NCBI RefSeq assembly: GCF_000297095.1
Contig: NZ_AEEA01000057.1
Location: 17,974-81,973, forward strand
Length of the DNA: 64,000 nt
Direction: 5' to 3'
Source of the DNA: Treponema primitia ZAS-1
Lineage (GTDB): Bacteria; Spirochaetota; Spirochaetia; Treponematales; Breznakiellaceae
This document shows, piece by piece, positions 27,657-37,191 of this stretch (the first letter of the stretch is position 1; each line of letters begins with the position of its first letter). The translations under genes were made by a program, and so were the position numbers. Under the pieces are notes generated by a model, which ran no database searches, was not told the origin of the DNA, and was given only the letters and a program-made list of their open reading frames with translations.

Positions 27657-28073
27657 CTACCTTAATACCATATTTATCTGGCTGAATTCGAAGGTCGTGG
27701 CCTGGGCTAAAAGGGTATACATCATCTGGTTTTCCAGGGCCAGCATCATTTCCTGCTCAGGGTCCACGTTGTTTCCGTTATTCTTGGACGTACTGGCGTA
27801 ATCCAGGACCCGCCGGGGTTCCACGTCCCGGTAATCCCGTGCGCGCCAGTTGGGGATGTGCTTGGGGTCGGTCAGGGTCAGTTCCAGGGCCGGCCGTTGT
27901 TTTTCCGTTTCCAGGGCGCGCTTGAGTTCACTTTCAAAGTTGACGTTGGACCGCTTAAAATTGGGAACCCCGGAATTCGCCATGTTGTCCGCAATCACAT
28001 TCCGGCGGATAAGGCTGGCATCCATGGCCCGGTGCAGCAGGTCAACGGTTTTTTCAAAGTTATTCGATATCAT
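27657..28073 (-). CDS. flgB: Flagellar basal-body rod protein FlgB
   Basis: 138 residues. Rod N-terminal helix (LHRAMDASLIRRNVIADNMANSGVPNFKRSNV) and C-terminal helix (NNVDPEQEMMLALENQMMYTLLAQ) are typical. First gene of the flagellar block, 39 bases after hslU, in the order codV/hslV/hslU/flgB that also occurs in Bacillus and Treponema. Confidence 0.96.
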   Translation of the reverse strand: MISNNFEKTVDLLHRAMDASLIRRNVIADNMANSGVPNFKRSNVNFESELKRALETEKQRPALELTLTDPKHIPNWRARDYRDVEPRRVLDYASTSKNNGNNVDPEQEMMLALENQMMYTLLAQATTFEFSQINMVLR

Positions 28074-28112
28074 AAGGTTCTCCCAAATTGATCATCGGCC
28101 TTTTAAAATATT

Positions 28113-29675
28113 TCATAAGATATATCTCCCCAGGTCGTTGTCCACCACGAGGTCCTGGAGACGCTCGTTGACGTAGGATTCGGTGATGGAAATTTTGGTT
28201 GGGGCTATGTCCGGAGCCTCAAAGGAAAGTTCCTCCAGGAGAGCCTCCATGATGGTGTGGAGACGCCGGGCGCCGATGTTTTCCAGCCGGGAATTGACCT
28301 CCGCCGCCAGGGCCGCCAGGCGATCGATAGAATCGGGGGTAAATTCGATTTCCACCCCCTCGGTGGCCAGAAGATCCACGTATTGCTTGGTCAGGGCGTT
28401 TTTTGGTTCCGTGAGGATACGGAGAAACTCCGCCTTGCCCAGGGATTCCAGTTCCACCCGCAGGGGAAAGCGCCCCTGCAATTCGGGGATCAGATCCGAA
28501 GGCTTGCTGACATTGAAGGCCCCTGCGGCGACAAAGAGGATGTGACTGGTGTCCACGGGACCCCACTTGGTATTCACCACGGCGCCCTCCACAATGGGCA
28601 GTATATCCCGCTGTACCCCTTCCCGGGAAACATCGGGCCCCCCCCCGCCACGGTCGCCCTTAACGGCGATCTTGTCGATCTCGTCGATAAAGACGATACC
28701 GGTCTCACAGACCCGCTGACGGGCTTCGTCGCTCACCCGGTCCCGGTCGATAAGTTTTTCCGATTCTTCGGCAATAAGGATTTCTCTGGCACGGCTTACC
28801 GGAAGGAGCTTCTTTTTCTTGCCCCCGCCGAAAAAACCGGCGATCCCCGAAAGGCTGCTTTCTAAGTCCTCCATGCCGCCCCCCATCATTTCGAAGGCCG
28901 GGAACTGGGGGCTCTGATTTATGGTAATTTCTACCAGCCGGTCCTCCAGCTTTCCCTCCCGAAGCATGGTCCGGAATTTTTCCCGGGTGGAATCTTTTTG
29001 ATTCCCGGAACCCTTTTGAGTTCCGGCGTCGGCGGCAGGTTCCTCAGCGGGGCTATCGGCAATGTTACTGCTTATTTCAGGCGTATCATCATTGCCGCCC
29101 GCCTGCTGCCGGGATACCGGGATGCCCACCTGTATTGCTGCGCCCATAAGAGAGCCATTACCATTACTGGGGCTGATTGAAAAGGCGCCCATGGGCCGCA
29201 CCACCGGGCCCTCCGGGGGCTTTGTTTCCTTGGGCTTTTTCCCCGTGCCCGGCAGGAGCAGATCCAACAGCGCATCTTCGGCGCGTTTTTCCGCATCCGC
29301 GGTAACCGTTTCCTGCATTTCCTGTTTAACCATCTGGACACCCGCAGCCATAAGGTCCCGGATCATGGATTCCACATCCCGGCCCACGTAGCCGACTTCG
29401 GTGTATTTGGTGGCCTCCACCTTGATAAAGGGGGAGCCCGCAAGTTTGGCCAGCCGCCGGGCAATTTCTGTTTTGCCTACCCCCGTGGGACCTATCATGA
29501 GGATGTTCTTGGGGGCGATGTCCTCGCGAACCTCCGGATCCAGCTTGAGCCGCCGTATACGGTTACGCAGCGCCACCGCTACCGCCCGCTTGGCCTTTTT
29601 CTGGCCAACAATGTATTTATCCAGCTCCGCAACGATTTCCCGGGGGGTTAGCCGGTCCAGATTTTTTTCGCTCAT
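28113..29675 (-). CDS. hslU: HslU, ATPase subunit of the HslUV protease, enlarged I domain
   Basis: 520 residues against about 443 in E. coli. AAA+ unfoldase with Walker A GPTGVGKT (62-69), pore loop EVGYVGRDVESM and Walker B GIVFIDEIDKIAV. It ends LGRYIL, the tail that inserts into HslV. Residues ~145-228 are an extra Gly/Ser/Asn/Pro-rich stretch inside the substrate-gating I domain. Overlaps hslV by one base (stop and start share a base). Confidence 0.96.
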   Translation of the reverse strand: MSEKNLDRLTPREIVAELDKYIVGQKKAKRAVAVALRNRIRRLKLDPEVREDIAPKNILMIGPTGVGKTEIARRLAKLAGSPFIKVEATKYTEVGYVGRDVESMIRDLMAAGVQMVKQEMQETVTADAEKRAEDALLDLLLPGTGKKPKETKPPEGPVVRPMGAFSISPSNGNGSLMGAAIQVGIPVSRQQAGGNDDTPEISSNIADSPAEEPAADAGTQKGSGNQKDSTREKFRTMLREGKLEDRLVEITINQSPQFPAFEMMGGGMEDLESSLSGIAGFFGGGKKKKLLPVSRAREILIAEESEKLIDRDRVSDEARQRVCETGIVFIDEIDKIAVKGDRGGGGPDVSREGVQRDILPIVEGAVVNTKWGPVDTSHILFVAAGAFNVSKPSDLIPELQGRFPLRVELESLGKAEFLRILTEPKNALTKQYVDLLATEGVEIEFTPDSIDRLAALAAEVNSRLENIGARRLHTIMEALLEELSFEAPDIAPTKISITESYVNERLQDLVVDNDLGRYIL

Positions 29676-30220
29676 CAGCTTAACTCCTCCAGGGTAATAT
29701 TTCCGTTGGTATAGATGCAGATGCTTCCCGCAATCTTAAGACTCCGTTCGGCGATTTCCACCGCAGAAAAACTGCTGCCCTCAAGATAGGCCAGGGCCGC
29801 AGCGTAGGCGTAGTTGCCGCCGGAGCCGATGGCCAGGGCATTTTCCGCAGGCTCTATCACGTCCCCGGTACCGGATACGAGCAGGGTCTTGGAAAGATCC
29901 GCCACCAGGAGCAGGGCCTCAAGTTTCCGCAAAGCCCGGTCCGTACGCCAGTCCTTTGCCAGCTCCACCGCCGCCCGGGCAAGGTCCCCGGAATATTCCT
30001 TGAGTTTTTCCTCAAAGCGATCAAAGAGGGTAAAGGCATCGGCGGTGGCCCCGGCGAAACCGCAAAGAACCTTGCCGTCCATAAGACGCCGTACCTTACG
30101 GGCGTTGTTTTTCATCACCGTTTCACCCATGGTCACCTGACCATCCCCGGCCATGGCGACCCTGCCGTCCCGGCGCACCGCGATAACCGTGGTCGAACGT
30201 ATTCTACCGTATTTATTCAT
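29675..30220 (-). CDS. hslV: HslV, peptidase subunit of the HslUV protease
   Basis: 181 residues. The N-terminal Thr nucleophile is in STTVIAVRRDGRVAMAGDGQVTMG, preceded by a short propeptide of about nine residues (MNKYGRIRS) as in CodW-type proteins rather than directly after Met. KVRRL, LCGFAGATADAFTL and the C-terminal AERSLKIAGSICIYTN are conserved. Overlaps the xerC stop by 4 bases. Confidence 0.96.
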   Translation of the reverse strand: MNKYGRIRSTTVIAVRRDGRVAMAGDGQVTMGETVMKNNARKVRRLMDGKVLCGFAGATADAFTLFDRFEEKLKEYSGDLARAAVELAKDWRTDRALRKLEALLLVADLSKTLLVSGTGDVIEPAENALAIGSGGNYAYAAALAYLEGSSFSAVEIAERSLKIAGSICIYTNGNITLEELS

Positions 30221-31137
30221 TTCGTATTCCTTTTACCGTGAGGATGCGCCTTGGCATATACCTTCTTCAAGCGTTCTATATCCACATGGGTGTAGCGCTG
30301 GGTTGTGGAAAGGCTGGCATGGCCTAAAAGTTCCTGGACTATCCTGACATCACAGCCGGCGTTAACCAGATGGGTAGCAAAACTGTGCCGTAGAGCATGG
30401 GGGTGTACATTTTTCTGCAGCCCCGACCGCTCGGCATATTTGGCGATGATCCACCGTACCCCGGCCACCGAGATGGCCCCCCCGCGGCGGTTCACAAACA
30501 GTTTTTCCGTGGGATGCTCCGCCTTGATCCGGCTGTGCCGAGCGGGAATATAGGCGGCAATAGCCTCGCGGGCTTCATCGGAAAAAAATACGTACCGTTC
30601 CTTATCGCCCTTTCCGATAACCCTGCCCCCGCTGAGATCCCCGTCAATGGATTTAAGGGAAAGGGTAACCAGTTCGGAAATGCGCAGTCCCGCGGAGTAC
30701 ATGGCCAGGATCAACGCCTTATCCCGCAGGGGCCAGAGTATGCCCGCCGTATCCGGCAGGTCCGCAAAGTCCGCCATCTCCCCTTCCCAGAGAAACACCG
30801 GAAGTGTCTTCGGTACCCTGAGGTTACGGAGGTTTCCCGCGGGATTATCCTTCCGGCGTCCAAAGCGGATAAGCCAGCGGTAGAATCCCCGGATCGACGA
30901 AAGGGCCCGGTTCACGCTCACCGAGGCCATCCCTTCGGCGCTGAGATCCCCGATAAAACCCTGAACTTCATAGGGGGTCGCCGTATCGGGAAGGACACTG
31001 CGGTTTTCACAGTAATTGGCAAAACGGACAAGATCTCCCTCGTAGGCCTGGAGGGTCCTATCCGAGACACCCCGGACGGCGCGGAGATAAACAAGATATT
31101 CATCCATCGTTTTGCCGGCCACAGGATTACTGTTCAC
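30217..31137 (-). CDS. xerC: Tyrosine recombinase XerC/CodV type
   Basis: Site-specific recombinase that with a partner resolves chromosome dimers. SAM-like N-terminal domain (MDEYLVYLRAVRGVSDRTLQ). Catalytic residues: Arg in YSAGLRISELVTLSLKSID, Lys in GKGDKERYVFF, HALRHSFATHLVNAG (HxxR), HAS, and Tyr in TTQRYTHVD. The frame opens at 31158. GTG at 31137 follows GGGGAGG closely and overlaps the topA stop by 11 bases; ATG at 31107 is the other option. Upstream of hslV as in the codVWX order. Confidence 0.93.
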   Translation of the reverse strand: MNSNPVAGKTMDEYLVYLRAVRGVSDRTLQAYEGDLVRFANYCENRSVLPDTATPYEVQGFIGDLSAEGMASVSVNRALSSIRGFYRWLIRFGRRKDNPAGNLRNLRVPKTLPVFLWEGEMADFADLPDTAGILWPLRDKALILAMYSAGLRISELVTLSLKSIDGDLSGGRVIGKGDKERYVFFSDEAREAIAAYIPARHSRIKAEHPTEKLFVNRRGGAISVAGVRWIIAKYAERSGLQKNVHPHALRHSFATHLVNAGCDVRIVQELLGHASLSTTQRYTHVDIERLKKVYAKAHPHGKRNTK

Positions 31138-33250
31138 TGTCCTCCCCTTCATCATCATTGGAATGGAGGTAATCGCATTCCGGATTGATGCAGGCCTTGT
31201 GGGACCCGTTTTTCTTGTCGTATTTCTCCACCATGAACTGTCCGCACTTAGGGCAATCCTGGTTTATGGGCTTAAAGTGGCTGATAAAATCACAGTCCGG
31301 GTAATTGGTACAGCCGTAAAATTCCTTACCCCGTCCCTTGGTTTTCCTGGCCACCACATCTCCGCCGCACTTAGGGCATTTGGCCAGGGGAATAGATTTG
31401 GTGTTGTGGCACTCCGGGAAACCGGAGCAGGCCAGGAAGAAACCGAAACGTCCAAGCTTCTTTACCATGGGCTTGCCGCATTTCTCGCAAACAAGATCCG
31501 TGGGCTCGTCCAGGGAACCCTTGTAGGATTCCAGGGTCTTCCCCACCTCGTCCACCTGATCCTTAAAGGGACCCCAGAATTCCCGGATCATGTCGGGCCA
31601 GCGGACCTGGCTTTCCTCAACCTCGTCCAGTTTGTTTTCCATGGAAGCGGTAAAGGCGGTATCCACCACATGGGGAAAATATTCTACCAGCATATCGCAG
31701 ATCATCCTGCCCAGCAGGGTGGGAACAAGTTGTTTGTTTGACCGGGTAACATAGTAACGGTCCAAAAGCACCGAAATGATGGGGGCGTAGGTTGAAGGCC
31801 GGCCTATGCCCTTTTCTTCCAGGGTTTTCACGATAGAAGCATCGGTGTACCGGGGCGGTCCCTGGGTAAAATGCTGTTCAGGGTGGAATTTATCTATCTC
31901 AACCTTGTCCCCGATTTTCAGTGAAGGATAGGCGCTGCCCTTCTCTTCCTTTGAATTGAGGAGCTTCAACACCCGGTAAAATCCCTTGTCCACAATTTTG
32001 GTGCCGGCGATACGGAAGATACCATCCCCGGCTTTTATATCGGTGCTCACCGTTCTGGTTTTCGCGTTCTTCATCTGGCTGGAAACAAAACGTTCCCAGA
32101 TGATCGTATAGAGCCGGAGCTGATCCCGGGTCAGGTGATCCTTCATATCATCCGGGGTATAGTGTACATAGGTTGGCCGTATGGCTTCGTGGGCATCCTG
32201 GGCTTTCTTCCCCACGGTATACTCCACCGCCTTTTCCGGAAGATCCCCGGGATACTTTTCCCCAAGCCAGGTACGAACCTCGTCCAGGGCAAGCTGGGAT
32301 ATGCGCACAGAATCGGTACGCATATAGGTGATAAGCCCTATGCGGGAGCTGCCGATGTTCACCCCTTCGTAGAGCTGCTGGGCTACCTGCATGGTCTTCT
32401 TGCTGGTAAAGCCCAGGCGGTTTGCCGCAGTTTGCTGCAGCTGGGATGTGGTAAAGGGCGGCTTGGGTTTAACGGTTTTTTCGGTTTCCCGTATGTCCTG
32501 GACAAAGCAGTCGGCGCCGGTGATCAGATCCACTATGGCCTTTACATCCGCTTCGTGTTTCAGTTCCGGCTTGGCGCCCTTCCAGGTAACCAGCTGGGCG
32601 GTGAATACGGACTTGCCCACTTTGAAATCCGCTTCCAGGGTCCAGTATTCTTCGGGGATAAAGGTTTCCACTTCCTTTTCCCGATCACAGATGAGCCGCA
32701 GGGCTACGGACTGAACCCTTCCGGCGGAAAGGCCGTTTTTTACCTTCTTCCACAGTAATGGTGAAAGGTTATATCCCACCAGACGGTCCAGCACCCGCCG
32801 GGCCTTCTGGGCGTTTACCAGGGATTCGTTGATGGCCGCCGGGTGGGACACCGCATCCTTAATCGCCGCCGGGGTTATCTCATTAAAGCTGATCCGCTGG
32901 ATGGGTACCTTATCGGTTTTTGCAACAATGGCATTCCGCAGATGCCAGGCTATGGCCTCCCCTTCCCGGTCATTATCACTGGCCAGCAGCACCGAGTCCG
33001 CCTTTTTGGCGTCCCCAAGGAGTTCCTTTAAAATCTTCGCCCTGCCGCGGACGGTGATATACTCGGGTTCAAAGTTTTTGTCCACATCAATGGCAAGCCG
33101 CGATTTGGGCAGATCGATCAGGTGGCCCATGGATGCTTTGACGGTATAATCCGGGCCAAGGTATTTTTCAATGGTCTTTGCTTTAGCCGGCGATTCCACG
33201 ATCACCAAAATCCTTTTGTCCCTTGCTTTCTTAACGGTTTTTACTGCCAT
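31127..33250 (-). CDS. topA: DNA topoisomerase I
   Basis: 707 residues from the ATG at 33250 (MAVKTVKKARDK), which follows an AGGA-rich site. An earlier ATG at 33268 would overlap dprA. Toprim domain VIVESPAKAKTIEKYLG and DNDREGEAIAWHL, catalytic tyrosine in RIGLITYMRTDSVR, then three C-terminal four-cysteine zinc modules (CEKCGKPM...C..C, CPKCGGDVV...C..C, CPKCGQFMV...C..C) and an acidic tail. Relaxes negative supercoils. Confidence 0.97.
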   Translation of the reverse strand: MAVKTVKKARDKRILVIVESPAKAKTIEKYLGPDYTVKASMGHLIDLPKSRLAIDVDKNFEPEYITVRGRAKILKELLGDAKKADSVLLASDNDREGEAIAWHLRNAIVAKTDKVPIQRISFNEITPAAIKDAVSHPAAINESLVNAQKARRVLDRLVGYNLSPLLWKKVKNGLSAGRVQSVALRLICDREKEVETFIPEEYWTLEADFKVGKSVFTAQLVTWKGAKPELKHEADVKAIVDLITGADCFVQDIRETEKTVKPKPPFTTSQLQQTAANRLGFTSKKTMQVAQQLYEGVNIGSSRIGLITYMRTDSVRISQLALDEVRTWLGEKYPGDLPEKAVEYTVGKKAQDAHEAIRPTYVHYTPDDMKDHLTRDQLRLYTIIWERFVSSQMKNAKTRTVSTDIKAGDGIFRIAGTKIVDKGFYRVLKLLNSKEEKGSAYPSLKIGDKVEIDKFHPEQHFTQGPPRYTDASIVKTLEEKGIGRPSTYAPIISVLLDRYYVTRSNKQLVPTLLGRMICDMLVEYFPHVVDTAFTASMENKLDEVEESQVRWPDMIREFWGPFKDQVDEVGKTLESYKGSLDEPTDLVCEKCGKPMVKKLGRFGFFLACSGFPECHNTKSIPLAKCPKCGGDVVARKTKGRGKEFYGCTNYPDCDFISHFKPINQDCPKCGQFMVEKYDKKNGSHKACINPECDYLHSNDDEGEDSEQ

Positions 33251-33255
33251 GTATC

Positions 33256-34208
33256 CTATTCCTCGCAAACAATATTAAGGGACCGCCCTAAACTTAAGGC
33301 CAGATCGGTTCCGGTGGCGTTACTTGTATCTTCCGGGTATGCCATGCCCCATTCTTCAAAAATTTCCGCAGCCCGGACTATTACCCGCGCCCCGTCTTCC
33401 GCCAGTTTTTTGGTTCCCTCCCCCAAAGGTGAGGATACCCCAACGGCGGCTGCAAAAAGATCCCGGCCCTGATCCAGGGCAAACTGGGCGGTGATTAAAG
33501 CGCCGGAACGCTTAGGGGCCTCCACTATCAGAACCCCCCGGGCGAGGCCGGAGATGATCCGGTTACGGGCGGGGAAATTCCACCGGAACGGTTCCGTACC
33601 GGGGGGTACTCACTCAGAAGGACGCCGCCGGTTTCCAGGATACGCCGGGCCAGGGTACGGTTTGACACCGGATAGACCTGGTCCAAACCGGAACCCAGCA
33701 CCGCTACGGTAGGCGCCCCGCCATCCATGTTACCCCGATGAGCCAGGGCATCGATACCCAGGGCCAGACCGGAAACCACGGGCATTCCGCCCCGGGCCAG
33801 TTCCCGCGCCAAATCGTAGGCCTGGGCTGCTGCCTGGCCGGAGGGCCGCCGGGTTCCGACCACCGCCGTCATGGTCTGTTCCGGGTTCGGAAGTACACCC
33901 CGGTAAAAAAGCAACGCCGGGGGATCAAAAAGCTCCCGGAGCAATGGGGGATACTGAGAATCCCCATGGGAAATATAGTCTATCCCACGGAGCCGTCCGG
34001 CGTTTGCATCCTTTTCAGCCTGTACCCTAAGCGCATCCATAGTCCAGGGGCTGTTCAGGGGGCGCTTGACTATCTGCTCTATATCTCCCTTTGAAAGTAC
34101 GTAAAAATCTTCCTCCCGGTCAAATTTTTCACCTAATACAATCTTTTCCCGAGGCCCGAGATTGGGGATACGGTTAATGACCAAGTCCAACAAACCCCGT
34201 TTATCCAT
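33256..34208 (-). pseudogene. dprA: DNA processing protein DprA, frame broken once
   Basis: N-terminal part 34208 to about 33607: SAM-like region, then the Rossmann fold with TMTAVVGTRRPSGQAA and PVVSGLALGIDALAHRG and TVAVLGSGLDQVYP, up to LLSEYPP. The conserved continuation GTEPFRWNFPARNRIISGLARG and VEAPKRSGALITA lies in the next frame. Adding one C to the run at 33601-33606 restores a ~317-residue protein ending ...LNIVCEE. DprA loads RecA on incoming ssDNA. Either a consensus error in a homopolymer or a genuine knock-out. Confidence 0.9.
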
Positions 34209-34950
34209 AAATTATGTCCAATATCCTTTGCCGGTTCATCTGGGCTTCGTTCACCTTTTCAAGATCCTTGGTAAAATCAATGATCCTTTCGTATACCGCC
34301 ACCGCCTCCCGGTAGGCTTCTATCATATAGTAAGACCGCGCTAAAACAAACATGGTATCCACATCGGGGCTTATTTCCAGACTCCGCATCAGGTAGGGTA
34401 TGGCCTCCCGGGGACGGTCAAGCTCAAAGGCATAGAGCACCCCCAGGCCGTACAGAGGCCTGACATAGCGCTCGTCCAGAGAAATGGCCCTGAGGTACCC
34501 ATTCTCCGCAAGGGTATAGTAATTATCCCGGGTCAAATTACCCGGATTCCCTTCAAAGTTCAGTGAGGATTTAGCCACAACTCCCGCGGAAACCCCTACC
34601 ATATAATGGAGGGCCGCATCCATGGGATTATAGGCGATAGCCCGCTCCAGGGCTTCCAAGGCTTCACCGTGGAGCCCCTTGTCCTGGAGCCGGTAGGCCA
34701 GGATCTTCCAATAAATCCCCGTTTGAGCCGCGTCCTTAACCTGCTGCTCAATCTTAGCCTCGTAGGCGTTGATGGCGGTACGCAGCCCCTGAATAGTCTC
34801 CGGAGGGCCATTTCCGGGACTCAGGGCGGCAATCTGTCCTGCCAGGGTATCCCACTGCTTATTCCGGTTATACCCTAAGAATACCATAACAAGGGAAGCG
34901 ATGAGGACAATTACGATAAGCCCTACAACCACTTCTTTTTTTACCTTCAT
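34201..34950 (-). CDS. Membrane-anchored TPR protein
   Basis: 249 residues. One N-terminal membrane segment (VGLIVIVLIASLVMVFLGY) then soluble tetratricopeptide-type helices: ALEALERAIAYNPMDAALHYMVG, ENGYLRAISLDERYVRPLYGLGVLYAFE, AIPYLMRSLEISPDVDTMFVLARSYYM and EAVAVYERIIDFTKD (quoted in parts). A comparable TPR gene lies between dprA and ftsZ in T. pallidum as I recall. Function unknown; a scaffold role at the envelope is possible. The stop overlaps the dprA start. Confidence 0.8.
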   Translation of the reverse strand: MKVKKEVVVGLIVIVLIASLVMVFLGYNRNKQWDTLAGQIAALSPGNGPPETIQGLRTAINAYEAKIEQQVKDAAQTGIYWKILAYRLQDKGLHGEALEALERAIAYNPMDAALHYMVGVSAGVVAKSSLNFEGNPGNLTRDNYYTLAENGYLRAISLDERYVRPLYGLGVLYAFELDRPREAIPYLMRSLEISPDVDTMFVLARSYYMIEAYREAVAVYERIIDFTKDLEKVNEAQMNRQRILDIIYG

Positions 34951-34959
34951 TACCTACCC

Positions 34960-35889
34960 CTACGCCTTTCCGGCGGTTTTAAGATCCCGCAGCTTTGGTC
35001 TATACCGCTTAAGGCTTTCCTTAAGCAAGGCCACATCCACATGGGTATAGATCTGGGTGGTAGCCAGATCCACATGCCCCAGAAGTTCCTGTACGGACCG
35101 GAGATCCGCGCCGCCGGCGAGGAGCTCCGTGGCATAACTATGCCGCAGGGTATGGACCCTGGTACTGGTTCCCCCAGGACCGGACAGGGCGGCGTAATTA
35201 CGCCAAATACCCTTACGGGAAAGCCGCTTCCCGGTCCTGCCGAGAAACAGGGCCGATGTCCGTCCGCTTTTCACCAAATTGGGGCGGCATTCTTCCAAGT
35301 AACGCCTTAGCCAGAGCGCTGCCTCCCCCCCAAAGGGAACCAGCCGTTCCTTATTCCCCTTTCCCCGTACCCGGGCAATACCCTCGTGGAAATAGAGGTC
35401 CCGAATATTCAGGGCCACCGCTTCGGAAACCCGCAGACCCGAAGAGTAGATCAGCTCAAACATAGCCCTATCCCGTAAACCCAGGAGATTATCCGAATCC
35501 GTACCCTCCAGGATGCTCTCCACCCGTTTCTGGGAAAGCACCTCCGGTAAATGCCGGCTTCCTCTGGGCGGTTCCAGAATAGCCGCAGGATTATCATCCC
35601 GTAACCCTTCATCCCCGATATACCGGAAGAATGATCGCAGGGCGGAAATTGCTTTAGCGGTGGAACGAGAATCTATACGATCTTTTTCCCTGCGCTCGTC
35701 CAGGTACCGGGAAATTTCCAGGGATTCCACGGTCTCCACCTTAAGTCCCGCAAGGGGAAGCCATTCCAGAAAACGACGAACCTCAAAACGGTAGGTTTGG
35801 GCGGTCATCGGGGAACGACGTTCCATGGCGATAAGCCGGGAATAAAAACGTTCCAACAAATTCGGGCCAGCGGTCATCGGTACGGGCAC
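34960..35889 (-). CDS. xerD: Tyrosine recombinase XerD type
   Basis: 309 residues. Second Xer paralogue in the window. Catalytic residues: Arg in YSSGLRVSEAVALNIRDL, Lys in GKGNKERLVPFG, HTLRHSYATELLAGG, GHVDLATTQIYTHVD with the tyrosine. Partner of the XerC-type protein at 30.2 kb for dif recombination. It follows ftsZ with no gap, which couples division and chromosome resolution genes. Confidence 0.93.
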   Translation of the reverse strand: MPVPMTAGPNLLERFYSRLIAMERRSPMTAQTYRFEVRRFLEWLPLAGLKVETVESLEISRYLDERREKDRIDSRSTAKAISALRSFFRYIGDEGLRDDNPAAILEPPRGSRHLPEVLSQKRVESILEGTDSDNLLGLRDRAMFELIYSSGLRVSEAVALNIRDLYFHEGIARVRGKGNKERLVPFGGEAALWLRRYLEECRPNLVKSGRTSALFLGRTGKRLSRKGIWRNYAALSGPGGTSTRVHTLRHSYATELLAGGADLRSVQELLGHVDLATTQIYTHVDVALLKESLKRYRPKLRDLKTAGKA

Positions 35890-37125
35890 CTATATTTCCC
35901 TGTTATCAGAACCGGTTTTCTCGCTTCTCCCCTTCTCAAATTGGAGTAAATAATCCCTGTCCCGGTAAATCGCGGGAACATTCAAATCCTGAGCGGTCCG
36001 GCGGGAAGAAAATTCCCCGGAGCCGTTGGTGAAGTTTTCCGCAGCCCGTTTGGAGTGGCTGGTCACCTTTTCCCACTCGGTTATGTCGATAAAGCCGGTA
36101 TCCTTAGTCTTCGTCTCCTCCTGGAATTTCGCGGCCGCAGTCTCTTTGATGTTCTGCCCACGAAAACCGGTGGCAATAACCGTTACCTGTATTTGATCCG
36201 CATGGCTTGTGTTCAAAACAGTCCCGAATTTGATGAATACATTGGGATCCGCCTTTTCCTTAATGTAATTGACGATGTCCGCAACTTCAAAAACCGAAAG
36301 ATCCTCCCCACCGGTGATATTAACCAGGATATGCTGGGCGCCGGCAATGGTAGTATCCTTGAGCATGGGATTATCAATAGCCTTTGAGGCCGCATCCTTA
36401 GCGCGGTCACCCCCCTCGCCTATACCGATACCCATAAGGGCGTCCCCCTGCCCCAGCATGGTGGTTCTTACATCCGCAAAATCAACATTGATATCCCCGG
36501 GTACGGTGATAAGATCCGCTATACCCTGTACGCCCTGACGAAGCACATCATCGGCCTTGAGGAACGCTTCTTTCATTGACGTTTTCTTATCAATTATTGA
36601 CATAAGGTGTTCATTGGGGATGATGATAAGGGTATCCACCGCCTCCCGCATTTTAGCGATCCCCTCTTCGGCGAGGCTCATTTTTTTCTGACCCTCGAAG
36701 GCAAAAGGCTTGGTTACCACCCCTACGGTAAGGGCCCCATTCTCCCGGGCTACCTGGGCGATGATGGGAGCCGAACCGGTACCGGTACCGCCGCCCATTC
36801 CGGCGGTAACAAAAACCATGTCGGCGCCCTTGAGAACATTGGCAATAGAATCCCTGTCCTCCATGGCGGCCTTTTCGCCGACCTCCGGCCTGCCCCCTGC
36901 CCCAAGCCCACCGGTGGATTTGGCGCCCAGGGCTAATTTTGTCCCGGCCTTACTCAGGTTCAGCGCCTGCTGATCCGTATTTGCCGCGATAAAATCTACC
37001 TGCTGCAAACCGTGTTCGATCATACGGTTTACCGCATTGCAGCCCCCGCCGCCGGCGCCGAAAACCTTGATCTTCGTCGGTCTCGGCCCCATTACTGTTT
37101 CTTCATGAACCTCAAAATTCTTCAT
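35890..37125 (-). CDS. ftsZ: Cell division protein FtsZ
   Basis: 411 residues. Tubulin-like GTPase with GAGGGGCNAVNRM, the signature AGMGGGTGTGSAP, and T7 loop region GDINVDFADVRTTM. After a variable linker the C-terminal peptide VPAIYRDRDYL probably binds FtsA. An N-terminal extension MKNFEVHEETVMG precedes the core. The ftsA-ftsZ gap is 66 bases. Confidence 0.97.
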   Translation of the reverse strand: MKNFEVHEETVMGPRPTKIKVFGAGGGGCNAVNRMIEHGLQQVDFIAANTDQQALNLSKAGTKLALGAKSTGGLGAGGRPEVGEKAAMEDRDSIANVLKGADMVFVTAGMGGGTGTGSAPIIAQVARENGALTVGVVTKPFAFEGQKKMSLAEEGIAKMREAVDTLIIIPNEHLMSIIDKKTSMKEAFLKADDVLRQGVQGIADLITVPGDINVDFADVRTTMLGQGDALMGIGIGEGGDRAKDAASKAIDNPMLKDTTIAGAQHILVNITGGEDLSVFEVADIVNYIKEKADPNVFIKFGTVLNTSHADQIQVTVIATGFRGQNIKETAAAKFQEETKTKDTGFIDITEWEKVTSHSKRAAENFTNGSGEFSSRRTAQDLNVPAIYRDRDYLLQFEKGRSEKTGSDNREI

Positions 37126-37191
37126 GCAGCTTCCCCTCCCAAATCACTTTTTTGATAAAATTTCAGGGCGTTCCCATGCGCCCCTTATAGT

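Noticed and set aside
33601..33606. Programmed -1 frameshift in dprA
   Set aside because: The C-run fits the slippery pattern formally, but no functional reason or stop arrangement supports it, and a missing base is simpler.
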